From Imbricaverruca yamaguchii (Eukaryota > Arthropoda > Thecostraca > Neoverrucidae), in NCBI GenBank assembly GCA_034440575.1, contig JAOTOL010001062.1, positions 40,001 to 104,000 of the forward strand: a stretch of DNA of 64,000 nucleotides, read 5' to 3'. Each line of letters starts with the position of its first letter. Positions within the stretch are counted from its first letter, which is position 1. The notes below the pieces were generated by a model. The model saw nothing but the letters and a program-made list of their open reading frames with translations, was not told where the DNA came from and ran no database searches. Of this stretch, positions 1 to 12,102 are shown piece by piece. The position numbers were made by a program, and so were the translations under genes.

Positions 1-159
1 TCGTCGTCATTGTTGTCGTCGTTATCACCATCATCAAACTGCCAGCTTCGCATAGCAAACAACAGGTATGTGTAAGGAGGCGGGCTGGGCCGGCGTGGCA
101 TATGAAAGAGCCAGCCGAGGAGTTATTCGAATTCACTCCACACCTGACTGACAGCAATT

Positions 160-279
160 GCCACGTTATCGCCACGTTATCGCCACGTTATCGCCACGTT
201 ATCGCCACGTTATCGCCACGTTATCGCCACGTTATCGCCACGTTATCGCCACGTTATCGCCACGTTATCGCCACGTTAT
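160..279. repeat. 11-bp minisatellite, about 10.9 copies
   Basis: Unit GCCACGTTATC repeats without a visible mismatch from 160 to 279. Because 11 is not a multiple of 3, every frame gives the same 11-residue repeating peptide, so the short reading frames here are repeat artefacts and not genes. Confidence 0.97.
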
Positions 280-414
280 GTTTAGATCACGACCCGGTTG
301 CAATGGGTATTCAAGCGTCACATTTGTTCTCGAAATTTTAGCACAGAGGAAATGATTGTCACAGCGCTGTACACGAGCACGAGCTTGGGCCTGCTGCGTG
401 GCCACACACGGCTG

Positions 415-760
415 TAATAACCGCATCGCTAACTCTCTTGGTTAGAACGCTGGCTTGCACTGGTCTCACCTGCCCTAATAAGACATGGTTCGAGTTGATT
501 CGCGAGCACGCATTTAGCCCCCGGCTGTGAGGGTCAGCTGGCAACTTGCCCAATAAGGCCGCGGACGAGCTACCAGGCGGCCGTGTCGGTGCATTGCCAG
601 CATATTAAACTCCTGATCAAAATCTGCCGTTGAACTGGAATTCATGGTTTGGGTGGTGGGACCAGGGTTACAGCAAAAAGCTCTGCTTAACAATAGAACG
701 CTGGTTCATATAGCCACTCCGCCAAGAATTCGGATTAAAGAAAAATGAACCGTGCCAAAC
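415..760 (+). mobile_element. SINE family B, full-length copy
   Basis: A tRNA-like head (A-box-like CTCTTGGTTAGAACGCTGG near 433, B-box-like GGTTCGAGTT near 487) is followed by a body ending in AATTCGGATTAAAG near 740. The tail matches 55075-55205, and the head matches the reverse strand of 54640-54810 and 38672-38835. Four related copies with a Pol III-type head support a tRNA-derived SINE. The boundaries are approximate because no clear target duplication was found. Confidence 0.7.
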
Positions 761-2809
761 CGGTGAAACATCGATTATGAAAATTTCCTGTGAAATAAAT
801 ATCACAACTGGGCCAATGGCAACTGTAGTGCATCGAACAACGGTGTGCAACAACTGCCCGTTCCGACAAAAAAGGTATGTTATTGCTTGCTTTTGTAAGG
901 AGGCTTACATCTTTTTCGACACCAGATTTTTCATATTTACAAACGTGGCAGCAATTTACAATTTAATAACAATGACATCACCAGGCAGCATGCTCTCTCA
1001 CATGTCAACATGATGGCAGATTAATACATGTTCAATGTTCAAAATAAAACAAAAAATATCAGATTGAAATGATTATAAGCAATTCAGCAAACTAGCTGCC
1101 TTCTGTTGTATTAACTTGCCAAGAACATCAACTGATGATCACATATTCAGAAAGAATAATCATTAACTAATTGCATTGCATGTTAGTCAAAGGTCATTGC
1201 AAAATTGTTAATTCAAGCTGTGATTTTACAATAAACATTTACCTTCAGTTAATTTTATATGAAACTTTTATCATGTTAAGGTTCCAATTACTAGTCTTCC
1301 GGTTGATCAAGGGACCAGGGAGCAGCATTGCCATGGTTATTTATGGTCAATCACCTTTCATAACATATGGTACAGATGGATAGTTGTAATATATGCATGC
1401 TATTGCAGTCTCATACAATCCCAGCCTCAAGTTATTGCAAGCTTTGCATGATATGATCAAATTCATCAAGTTGATGATTGCTTTGAAATTAAAAAGTGCA
1501 CAAGTGTATAAGCCCCCAGTGTCCAGGTTAAAATATTAAAACTGGTGCTTTTCAGCAACCCACATACATGCATACACACATTCACTCGACTTGTACCGAA
1601 GTTGGTCCAATAGCACAATGGCAGACTAATCCGGTACCAGCCTGGGGGCTTGATGCAAGTGAAATGTCACATAGATCACCTAGAAGTATCAAGTCAAGCA
1701 AGCATTAAAAACTTGTACCAGTGAGGAAGTAAAACATCACTGTTGGCATTTGGGTAGCAGTGTATGCCTGCATTCACACCAAGTGAAGGTGCAGCATTCA
1801 CAGCATGCTCCTCTGCCTCTCCAAAATGTCATGAAAGCATACTGACCAACACTCCAACCCTGAACAACCCACTCTACCTGACCCTGACACAGGGAAGCTT
1901 AGTATCAGTACATTACATCTGATTAAAATTAGCTTAATATGTAATATGTGCGCAGAAATTGTATCATCCTTGAACGAACATTTTGAATCAAGAGATAATA
2001 TTCATTTCTTGAATATTAATTTTGATTTATGGTTCGTTTCATCTTGGATGAATAATTAGTATTGATTTTGTGCAAAAGGACAGTAAGGCATGTAATCTTA
2101 TATTGTGCAAATTCCTGGCATTCTATTTATTGTAGATTTACTACCTTCCTGAATTAAAAAATTGATGCATAGCTGCCCCAGGGAGGGAGGGGAAGCTCCT
2201 GACATCCGATGCCAATTGGCACTAGTCAGCTGTGTTATTGTATTGCTATAAGGGATAATTAGAAGCAACAGTTGATTGTAATAATGTGAATGCTATTTTT
2301 CAGTGTAACTGCTGCTTAGTTATCTGGTCAAATAATGCAGTAGATACTCTGATATAATTATTTTTGTTTCTGTAGCTAGTTGTTCACCTAGGAAGGCCTG
2401 CAATGAGCAGTGAGGTTGGTATCTGGGTAGTTAGGTAACCTGTACTACCAAGGAGGCAGGACTTGGGTCTGATGCTTGGTAAGTTGGTATTGAGCCAGGT
2501 ACCAGATATATAGGTAAATAGATACTAGATGTTTGCTACAATGTTTACACAGTGCATATTGAGGTAAACAATATGCACATGCCCACATAGTAAGTGTACC
2601 TACCAGGCACACCCACCCAGGCATACACATATGCATAGATATGCTGAATCTGCACTCCACCGCACACAAACATATACACATATATATAAATATATACACA
2701 TGTACTCATACATACATATATAATAGAATACAGATTCAGGAATCAAATCCCAAACCTAATATCTACGTCCAACCTAGTCACCTAAGATGTCAACCACTAT
2801 AAAGTTTGT
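761..2809. other. AT-rich intergenic DNA, no gene seen
   Basis: No reading frame with recognisable protein character occurs here. The stretch has AT-rich, irregular composition, short CA/TA runs around 2660-2720 and no repeat shared with the rest of the window that could be found by eye. Confidence 0.5.
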
Positions 2810-3861
2810 CTAAATTTCAGTTTCTGCCCAAAAATAATTTTCAACATTGTTGTCGTAACTGCTACTTATTCTTATTTTTTGTTCCTGGATTTTCCTCTGG
2901 CTAGGAATTCTCCTGGAGGATTTATTTTCAGTTGAGGCAGGCGAGTCTGAGTCATCACTGATGTCAGTTGGATGACCAGAGAGAGCAGGGCTCTTATTTT
3001 TATTGGAAACTCCCTTCGATTTTTTGCTTGTTTTTCTGTTGTTTTTAGATGTTTCATGCATCTGTCTTTCACAGGCTTCCTGATAAGTAACCACTACCTC
3101 TCATGTGGCTGTCACAACATTTTGTTCCTCCCTTGTTTCTTTGGTGTCAGTTGACTCAATTGCAACATTTCTAACATTCACCTGATTTGCCTGGGTCTCA
3201 TGATTCACCTTAGGTGTCACCTCTGTTGATGTGGATGTTAATTTCTCTGTCTCAGCAGAGGACTGCTTTTTTCCTTTTGTGATTGCCTCCTCATAAGTAT
3301 TTGGCTGTAGCTGAAGTTTGGACAGAATGTCTTCCTCAGATATGGCCTCCCCAATCAAGATGCTGGGCATGTCTTTGTTTTTATTTACAAAGACATTTCC
3401 ACCTTGGGTGAAGTAGGTGGCTAACTTGCCCTCACGTCTCAGTTTTGGACACTTCGAAACAATTGCCATCTTGTCTTGGGTGAGAGATTCATGAATAAAC
3501 AATCCCCTTTTTGAGAGATCGTTTGGTACCCTATTCCGGCAAATTTCCTCCCTTACTTCTTTGTTGTTAAATCTAACGATAATGCTATCTATTTGTCCTA
3601 GCCAGTGAACAGTGTTTATGCACCAAGATGGAAACTGGATGCCTGTATGAAAGAAAATAAGGTGCATGACTTCCTCTCGCAAATTTTTCCAGGTCTGATG
3701 GACAATTTCCCCCTGAGGATGAGGAAATCTTGCCGGGTGTAGTTTTCAGCAGCTTCAGCTTGTTTCTTTGCTAACTTGACTATGCCTTCCAATTGATCAA
3801 TTCTAGCCTGTTGCTTTTCCACCAACTGTTTGAGGAACTCAAAACTTCCCTGCTGAGACAT
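2810..3861 (-). pseudogene. LINE ORF1-like protein, decayed
   Basis: Read on the minus strand from 3861, the frame opens with a heptad-rich coiled coil (FLKQLVEKQQARIDQLEG). It then passes into the stretch containing IIVRFNNKEVREEICRNR and GNVFVNKNKDMPSILI, which resembles the RNA-binding ORF1 proteins of L1/CR1-type LINEs. A frameshift falls near 3680-3690, and an in-frame TGA at 3101-3103 interrupts the reading, which then continues to 2810 as a lysine/serine-rich tail. Both breaks argue for a dead copy. No matching ORF2 follows downstream (below 2810), so this is a fragment. The family is assigned from motif appearance only, and a host RNA-binding protein pseudogene is the alternative. Confidence 0.55.
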
Positions 3862-3869
3862 CCTATGCA

Positions 3870-4458
3870 GGTTGAGTCACTTCCCACTGTAATAATGTTT
3901 GACGTAGAATCCGCTTGGCCCCTAAATATTTACTAACAATTCATAGATTTCAAATAGAATACCTTGAAAAAGTAAATTACAATTGCCCACCACCAGCTAC
4001 TACAGTACTAGATAAATAATACCGCACCACAGCCGCACGCACTAAATGGACGAGTGCCGGCGGCGGTGACAGTACCCATGTCGTGTACCCGAATCATAAC
4101 CATCCGACAGTGTCACGTCACACCCAAAGCCCACAACCCCTCCTCGCTACATGGCCAGCAGGGTGCACTCACGGACGTATGTGATGTGGATAGAAGCCTG
4201 GTCTCGCTAAAACAAATTCATGTAGTGGTGGCGACGGGCCGCAGAAGGGTTGGAAGGATGTCGGAGCGGATGCAGAAGCTGTGGGTGAGGGGGACGACCT
4301 CCGGCAACCTACCAGCCGGCCCGGCGGCGGCCAGTCGCAGTCGCCCGCCAACCGCCCAATGCCCAGAACCCGGTCCGGCACCGCCCAGCCCGACGTGGCC
4401 CGGACCTCCCTACATTTTCTACAGAAATGCTACTGAAGTCGATTTTGATGCTACACCC
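3870..4458. other. Intergenic, GC-rich, nothing recognised
   Basis: Moderately GC-rich sequence whose reading frames lack domain character. It ends at the TTAA that begins the family A transposon copy. Confidence 0.4.
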
Positions 4459-5453
4459 TTAACACTCGCACGTCCGGCGGTCCGCGCCAACCTCGCATGT
4501 CCGGGGGGGCAGATGTCTGCCCCCTAAGATATCTTGAACTATGCTAGCTAGCGATAAACGGAAAAAGGCGTTCGATAGCTGGCTACGGGCTCTATCGAAA
4601 GTGTTTCGGTAATTTTTCGCTCAGGTCAACATTCAGGTCACTGGGCCATCATAGGTCAAATTCGACCAGATGACTCAGATATTGACACATATCTCAGGAC
4701 CTGTAACAGATAGAAACAAATGGCGAACGTTATTCGACAATCCTTGAAATGCGCTACCGACAATAGGCGGTGTAATTTAAGGTCAGGTCAACCGAAATTC
4801 AGGTCAAGGTCATGAAATCATGACCTCAGGTCATGGCCTAGATAGGTCATGTAAGGTATCAACCGGCACGTCTTGACGATACAAGCATAATGACGGTAAT
4901 TTCAGCCTTCTAGCTCAATGCAGTGCGATGTAATGCGCATAAATGTGCAGTGATCTCAAGTGACCTCAGAGACCTTGGTGAGGTCACTGAGAAAAAATGT
5001 CAGCGGTAACATTGAGCATAGCTTCCATCTACATGCCACAACCGTTGTGAGATCAATTCCTAGTGCAAATATGTAACTAGGAACATTTGTATATTTTACC
5101 ATAGCCCTATAAGGGGGAAGCCATGGCAGCGACCTGACCTAAGGTCAATGCTACGAAAAACCTCGATATATATGATGGTCCCCGATGGGATCATGACATG
5201 CTATAAGTTTGAAATCAATCGCCCGATTATTCTGGAAGTTATGCCACCTAGAATTCCGAGTGTAGTTGGGTCACGTCGCCTAACCTGGTGACCTGACCTG
5301 AGATGACCCAGGATTAAAAAAGTATGAGGATATGCGGAAAAGACAAATGAACAGCTATGCGAGGTTTCGCCTTGCTAACCCTATTAGTTTGGCGGGAAAT
5401 GAGGACAAACTGGAGGGGGCAGATATCTGCCCTCCCGGACGTGCGCGGGTTAA
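4459..5453 (+). mobile_element. TTAA-bounded MITE, family A, copy 1
   Basis: Both ends carry TTAA. The left terminus is TTAACACTCGCACGTCCGG and the right terminus, reverse-complemented, is TTAACCCGCGCACGTCCGG. Just inside each end lies a short palindrome (GGGGCAGATGTCTGCCCC on the left, GGGCAGATATCTGCCC on the right). There is no coding capacity. The body is dense in AGGTCA/TGACCT hexamers, with at least nine between 4620 and 4860. A second copy of the same length lies at 53627-54626, and a terminal fragment lies on the minus strand at 36765-36898. The layout fits a non-autonomous DNA transposon using a TTAA target. Confidence 0.85.
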
Positions 5454-5877
5454 TCATAATACACACCATGATAAATCGTCTGTTTTCTGACCGATGGAGA
5501 CAGACCATTCCCTTCTGAGCTGTGGGGTTGGGGTGATGACGCTTTCCTGGGAAAATCAAAGGGTGTAAAGAAGCGCGAAACGACAGGCCAAAACATTGCT
5601 ATAGCAATGAAGGTTGTACTTTAGAGTACACCATGCGTACATACCTGATTGAGGGTCGTGCAGACAGGGGTTCTGTGTCGTCGTTGCAAGTGTTGTCATT
5701 ATTGTTGTGGTGGTCGGTGCTGTCATTGTTGCTGCGGCGGTGGTCGGTGCTGTCGTTGTTGTTGCAGCGGTAGTTGATGGTGTTGCTGTTGCAGCGGTGG
5801 CCGATGTGCTGGTGGACGGTTCTCCGGACGTGCTTGTTTGCCTCGCTGAAACAACATACGCTATATCAGCATTAATC
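5454..5877. other. Intergenic with TTG/GTG-rich low-complexity tract
   Basis: From about 5690 to 5820 the sequence is an irregular GTT/GCT/GGT-rich low-complexity run, which gives a valine/alanine-only frame. There is no domain evidence for a protein. Confidence 0.45.
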
Positions 5878-6350
<473 letters not shown>

Positions 6351-7019
6351 GACCACTGGCTCAACATCCGCAAACCAAACGGATCACGACGCATGTCCTG
6401 TTCGGGATGACCTTTAATGGGAATAGATCGTAGGGCGCCACAAATGTATCCTTTCGGCCCGCCGTTCGGAATGTAGTCATGATTCATTTGTATTGTTGGC
6501 TGTAGAAAAATAGGATGTGTCATCAGTGTGGCGAGATAACCAATGTTACCGGAGCTGCCCAGCCGCGCCGTCGGAGGCCAGGCATCCGGAAATGTACCCA
6601 TTGGTTCTAAGGTCCGACACGTGGGTCTGACGCATCGGTGAAGTTCACCCACCCTCGCGGCCATTAAGGGTGCATCATGGCCGCCGGGCGTTCAGCCAAT
6701 CAGCATGGAGTTGTGCGATTACTTGTGAGGTGTTTGCCAATCACGCCTGTCGTGGGTTGTCGCCCATGGCGGGGCTGTGCGGGCCCGTAGTGAGTCTTCG
6801 AGTTGTCAGGAGAGACTGAGGTAGGATGGTCGCGAGCGGACGTTTGCTTAGACATAAAGACATAAAATATTAGTGCAACTATGAGCCACAAGGGCCCTTC
6901 TTGGTTGCACTCTGTACACTGAACCAGTTGCCCACCAAATCTGTCAATCAGCCCTCCCTGTAATACTGAAAAGCAAGCCCTCTATTCTTATAATGATTGT
7001 CTATGCTGTATTTAAAGAT

Positions 7020-7415
7020 GTTCAATGTGCTGCTACTGACAGTGTTTTATGGCAGCTGGTTCCAGTGTTCTACTATCCTGTTGGTGAAGAAAGCTTGCCT
7101 TAACTGTCGTTAAGGCAAACTTTGAATTGGTTCTGCTGTGGTTAACTTTAATTTTGAATTTATGGCCTCTAATTGCATCATTTCTGTTCAATTCAAACAT
7201 TTCCCCAAGGTATCCCCTCTCCAGACCATGGACAAATTTAAAGACCTCGATGAGATCTCCTCTCAGCCTTCTATATCTAAATGAAAACATATTCAATTTC
7301 TTCAATCTTTCCTCATATGCCAGGTTGCTTATGCCATTAACCATTTTTGTAGCCCTCTTCTGTACTCTCTAAAAGCCGACAATCTTTTTCATAGCTAGGA
7401 GACCAAGCTTGGATG
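7020..7415 (-). pseudogene. CR1/L2-type LINE reverse transcriptase, C-terminal remnant
   Basis: On the minus strand the sequence begins LEYCIQAWSP and continues, after a frameshift near 7375, through the hallmark CR1/L2-group C-terminal block. That block includes YEERLKKLNMFSFRYRRLRGD, followed by DLIEVFKFVHGL and RGHKFKIK. It is the segment after the RT catalytic core in CR1, L2 and related LINEs, so the catalytic motifs are absent. The upstream part was removed or buried where the family G element begins (about 7600). This is a truncated, inactive copy. Confidence 0.8.
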
Positions 7416-7599
7416 CAGTATTCCAAATGCTTGTCATCGTGGTGCCGGCAGACGCGCTTCTAAATTGCTGTCGGCATCTCTTGGCCACGCTAATCATACC
7501 CTCATCGCTGTTCTTAGCTTGTCGAGTCGAAATCGAAAATGTAGTGCAGAGTAACGCAGACCTTTCAACCGTGGGGACCGGAACGCGGCGGTCCTGAGA

Positions 7600-9216
7600 C
7601 TTGTCCCGTCCCGTCTCGGGGTCTTCAACCGCTCCCCTCAGGTTTTTCGCGGATAGCGGACGAACGGCGCACGGCAGCGCGCCCAAATTTGGCATACCTT
7701 TTCCCATATTAATTTGACATGTTGATTCAAAAATTTTAGGTCAGGTCATCCAGGGTAAACGAGTTAATCAAGGTCAGGTGAGGTCACCTACAAAAACCGT
7801 TCAACCTGTCGTCACGCTTTAACGGTTACAGATATTTTAATGAAACTTTCAGCGTTTGCTTATCTTTACGGATGCAACAAAACGTACGAGTTGAATTTTC
7901 CATCTTTTCCCCCGTTTTTGACTACATACACATTTTGCGTATTTGCTATATCCCAGTTTAAATACAGGATTCTGGCTAAAAAGCATTCTTTATTAGGGAA
8001 AGTTGACTTCCAACAACGTTTCTCGGCCTGCTCTACCCATTGGAAAAGGAAAATTAACCCGCACAGTCTTTCCGGTCAAATCCTCCCACCCCGTCTCGGG
8101 GGGTGGGGGGAGGGGGGAGGGGGCGGTTGAAGACCCCCACTCTAAAATCCAAACTAAGCATCGCACGAAAACGAAAGTGGTGTCGTTGGAAAGCGCTCGA
8201 CGTGTAGGGTCCGAGTCCACCCTCCAAAACAATTTTCCCCCAAAGTGACGTCACCAGGGGGGCTAGATTTTCACGACTTTTCACGACTTACATTATGTTT
8301 GTGACGCTGGGGTGTTCATTTCGGGGATATATGAAAAACAAAATTTATTTGGAATGAGAAAAGGACAGCGAAATCGACCAGGACTATAATTTTTTGCCAC
8401 CCCAATTTTTTTGTGGGGAAATTTCACAATTTTGAGTTTTCAAGTTTTCTGAAATTTTTCTTTTCCAATGGGTAGAGCAGACCGATAAACGTTCTTGGAA
8501 GTCAACTTTCCCCAATAAAGAATGCTTACTTTAGCCAGAATCCCGTATTTGAACTACAATTTCGTAAATACCCAAAATGTATGTGTAGTCAAAAACGAAC
8601 AGAAAAGAGAAAAATTCAACTAGTACGTTTTATTGCATCCGTACAGATAAGCAAACGCTGAAAGTTTCATTAAAATATCTGCATCCGTTAAAGCGTGACG
8701 ACTAGTTGAATCTTTTTGGAGGTGACCTCACTTGACCTTGAGTAACTCGTTGATCCTTGATGACCTGATCTAAAATTTTGAATCAGCATGTCAAACTGAT
8801 GTGTGAAAAGGTATGCCAAATCTGGGCGCGCTGCCGCGCGCCGTTCGTCCGCTGTCCGCGAAAAACCTGAGGGGGGCGGTTGAAGACCCCCGGAGACGGG
8901 ACGGGTTAAAGAAAACTTCAGAACTCAAAATTTTTTAAGTAAAAAAAAATGGGTGGGGGTGCAAAAACTTACATCCCTGGTCGATTTCGCTGTCCTTCTC
9001 TAATTCCAAATAATTGTTTTTCTCATATATACCCCAAAATAAACTCCCCAGTCAATTTTTTTTTTTTTGGGGGGGGGGCGGATTCTACTCGTCGAGCGCT
9101 TTCCGATGACACCTCTTTCGTTTCCGTGCGATGCTTAGTTTGGATTTTAGAGGGGGTCTTCAACCGCCCCCCGAGACGGGGTGTGAGGATTTAACCGGAA
9201 AGACGGCGCGGTTTAT
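7600..9216 (-). mobile_element. TTAA MITE family G, copy split by a nested G copy
   Basis: Positions 7600-8057 (minus) match the right half of the G copy at 8054-8909, and 8906-9216 (minus) match its left half. Removing 8054-8905 therefore leaves one continuous G element of roughly 765 bp in minus orientation. Termini carry the CCCGTCTCGGGG hairpin motif. The outer TTAA is degraded at both ends. It is non-coding. Confidence 0.8.
8054..8909 (+). mobile_element. TTAA MITE family G, nested intact copy
   Basis: This 856-bp element is bounded by TTAA at 8054-8057 and 8906-8909. The left terminus begins TTAACCCGCACAGTC and the right terminus, reverse-complemented, reads TTAACCCGTCCCGTCTCC. A GC hairpin (CCCCGTCTCGGGG) lies next to each end. 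It is inserted into another G copy of opposite orientation, so the TTAA duplication can be read directly. There are no coding features. Other copies are at 14238-15072 and 63629 to the window end, with a divergent relative at 58360. Confidence 0.88.
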
Positions 9217-9249
9217 CATTGCCAAGGAAGAGGAACTCCCCCACAAGGA

Positions 9250-9366
9250 CCAGCAGCAACAACAGGAGCAACAGCAATAACAGCAGCAACAGCAACAACA
9301 GCAGCAAAAGCAGCGACACTGGCAACAGCAGCCACAGCACCAATCACCATCATGACCACCACCACC
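9250..9366. repeat. Imperfect CAG/CAA microsatellite
   Basis: Interrupted CAG/CAA triplets run on the plus strand from 9250 and pass into CAC/CCA triplets. On the minus strand, where the neighbouring EB-like exon lies, they would read cysteine-rich or leucine-rich, so the tract is probably intronic or downstream and not coding. Confidence 0.85.
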
Positions 9367-9485
9367 TCCATACATAATCCTACATGCAGATATAAAACCG
9401 TCGCTTTCCAGGCTATTCTGCAGTAATTCAGGCAGCCTCTTACTTCTACTGACCATTGTTCTGTAGTAAAACTGCCTGTTCTTAC

Positions 9486-9611
9486 CGCAGGTGGTCAAGT
9501 TTGTGGGAGAAAGACCAGGTGGACAAGAGCAGGTGTTTTGCTCGCAGATGCCAACCCCACTCGTCAGGTGATCGCAGTCTGTGTTGTCGTGGCACCAGTC
9601 GCCCAAGTACG
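9486..9611 (-). CDS. EB/EGF-like cysteine-rich exon (symmetrical phase 1-1)
   Basis: The 126-bp minus-strand exon is framed by a strong acceptor (CGTCTTTCCAG) and a strong donor (GTAAGAA). It encodes a compact cysteine module containing GDWCHDNTDC, GICEQNTCSCPPG and a final cysteine next to the donor. Spacing resembles arthropod EB modules and EGF-like repeats, which are extracellular disulfide domains. Both boundaries are phase 1, as is usual for shuffled extracellular modules, and phase 1 also matches the end of the PAN-like exon upstream at 12103. The module also has an N-glycosylation sequon (NLT). It is probably part of one secreted multi-exon gene with the exons at 12103-12330 and 13165-13384. 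The downstream exons were not found. Confidence 0.6.
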
Positions 9612-9731
9612 CTGGAAAGACGGGATATTGAGATAGATATCGCTGCTCAAGAACAGGCCGGTCGGATATTCACAGAACTAAAACAACAGAGGTCGGGAAA
9701 TCGCACTGCGTCTTTAGCCAGCCGAGGGTCA

Positions 9732-9926
9732 CATCATGATCATCATCATCATTATCATCATGATCATGATCATCATCATCATCATCATAAGCAGCATCAT
9801 CATCATCATCATCATCATAATCATAATCATCATCATCATCATCATCATCACCGTTAGCATCACCATACTACTCAACAACATCATCAACATCAACTTCATC
9901 ATCATCACCATCATCATCATCATCAC
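9732..9926. repeat. Imperfect CAT/ATC microsatellite
   Basis: ATC/CAT triplets with scattered interruptions run from 9732 to 9926. Poly-His, poly-Ile and poly-Met frames on both strands are artefacts of the triplet. Confidence 0.93.
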
Positions 9927-10601
9927 TGGCAATGCTAGTGTCTTCACCCCAGTGCACCAGCTAATTTTGCGGCACATTCCGATCCTCCATCCAACTGTAG
10001 CGTGCCCTGAACAATTGGTGATCGTTCTCAGCCAGTTCTTCTTGTCGCAAACACATTTGTCTCTCTTGTCACTACAAGGTGTTCACCTTGCAGTAATAAA
10101 CACTCCGACTTAGCGAGTGAAGAAAAGGCCGACAACCGGGTCCAGTCACCGGGTCATTGCAGTGAGGAAATAAGCTCAGATTAACAGCCTAGTGCTATTG
10201 CACTGAGACGAAAAATACTACCTTCCCCCGTTGCATGGTCACTTCTTATGAACGTCCCGATGAACGAAACAATTGATCTAAAATCCCTATGATACGATAA
10301 CTTTTTTGACGATCGGAATATAAGATAAAAATAGTTCCTTTACGCTAAGTGCAAAGTTGGATGCCACGCTTCCTACCCCACGAAAAAAACCCACACAAAA
10401 ACAATCAATAACAGTACACACCATCGCAATACTTCTCCCTGCAATGTCTTAAAGCCTGACAGGTCATGTTAATCATGAATATATACTGAAATTTACGCAG
10501 TAAACGGCAATTGGCACACTTCAGAAAGACGTTTGTACAATGTTTCGTTGAGACAGCGGACAGTAAATGCTACACGTTCTCACTTCAGAGGCCGAAGGAC
10601 A

Positions 10602-10832
10602 GATATTCAATTAAGTTTCACGTGATATTCAATTAAGTTTCACGTGATATTCAATTAAGTTTCACGTGATATTCAATTAAGTTTCACGTGATATTCAATT
10701 AAGTTTCACGTGATATTCAATTAAGTTTCACGTGATATTCAATTAAGTTTCACGTGATATTCAATTAAGTTTCACGTGATATTCAATTAAGTTTCACGTG
10801 ATATTCAATTAAGTTTCACGTGATATTCAATT
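10602..10832. repeat. 22-bp minisatellite carrying CACGTG in every unit, 10.5 copies
   Basis: A 22-bp unit beginning GATATTCAATTAAG and ending TTTCACGT repeats ten times without visible change, plus half a unit. The junction of successive units always contains TCACGTGA, the palindromic E-box of bHLH-zip factors, giving ten sites exactly 22 bp apart. Confidence 0.97.
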
Positions 10833-10867
10833 TTCAGATGCGGCCGACACCGCCGCAGACCCGCGCG

Positions 10868-10945
10868 GCTCGACAGTTCAGCTCGACAGTTCAGCTCGAC
10901 AGTTCAGCTCGACAGTTCAGCTCGACAGTTCAGCTCGACAGTTCA
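10868..10945. repeat. 13-bp minisatellite, 6 copies
   Basis: Unit GCTCGACAGTTCA repeats six times exactly from 10868. It starts only 36 bp after the 22-bp array ends. Confidence 0.96.
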
Positions 10946-10959
10946 GCAAGCTCTGCCAC

Positions 10960-12060
10960 ATCGGGGCTAGTTGTTTGGGGGCGCGGCTCGCCTGGCGACA
11001 GTACTGCGTGGTAGACGGCAGCCGTCCACGGGCTCAGTGCGGGCGGCTGGGCGGCCAGCTAAACAGTTGCCGAGCGCGTCACAGTCGCTGGGTGGTAGGT
11101 CGACTCGCCTACGGGGCTGCGACATTTCGGGACTACAACATTGCGGCCTGCGCAATCATTTAAGTGACGAGGCCAAAACAGTTTTTAACGTAAACTATGC
11201 TACACCAGCAATTAAAAGAATTACAATCCAACCAGAGCTGAGGTATTCATTTTTCCACGTATTTCAGTGTTTTACAAAGGCTGATGCATTCTCCATGAAC
11301 TCCAGGTAGTTAGCTAAGGAAAACCTTCCAGATCGAAGTCCATGCTGAATATCCCTTGAACTGCTATGCCTATAAATATATGGCTGAACATTCTCCGTTA
11401 CGAGTTTCCATTCGATCTGACAAACTAGCGACGTTACGCTGAATGTTCTTCAATTTCCACGTACTTTTGACCTCCTTTTTGAAAATTGATATCAATACAT
11501 TACCCCAATCGTCAGGCACTTCCGAATACCCAGAAGTTCGCCTGAAAATGAGACCCAGGGCAACTGTGAAAGCTTGAGCACACTGAACTGAAACCCGGGC
11601 ACCGATGTCTCAGGTACTTAAACTTTAGTTTGATTCATTTTCTGCAAGCGGGTTTTGGGGCTTCTTTAGTTGCACGATTTTCTAACCTATCCCCTGCCAT
11701 GGTACTCGTATGACCTTCAGTGTTTTAACATGCACTTTAGTTCTCTTTTGCGAGAACTGATGATAATTAATAATTTGCTTTCGACAATCTTCCCTCAGGC
11801 TTCCACCATCTACATCCAGGGGACTTCCACAACAAATTTTTAGTTCAATGTGCAAAAGCTAAAGAACCTCTTATCATTTCCTGCCGAACAATGTCAAGCT
11901 GATCTAATGTCAGCAGGTCTTTGAGATGCCCTTACACCCCTCCGAACGCTGTTTCTATCTATACTATATTCTCCTAGGTTCGCTTCAGAATTTGTGTTCT
12001 GAAATTCCTCCTTCTTTGACCCCTCGAAATAGTTTCGTTCAAAATTATTATTCTCAAGAT
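10960..12060. other. Intergenic or intronic, no exon recognised
   Basis: If the minus-strand secreted gene is continuous, this lies in the intron between its PAN-like exon (12103) and EB-like exon (9611). No frame here shows domain character or paired splice signals that I can defend. Confidence 0.4.
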
Positions 12061-12102
12061 GTATGTAATTATATTACAAATATTCGGCAAGAGCAGTCTC
12101 AC

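Noticed and set aside
9950..10110. Second cysteine-rich exon (KCVCDKKNW on the minus strand)
   Set aside because: The frame looks EB-like for a few residues, but no matching acceptor and donor pair in the right phase was found.
10602..10832. CRISPR-like regular repeat array
   Set aside because: Units are directly adjacent with no unique spacers, and the genome is eukaryotic. This is a minisatellite.
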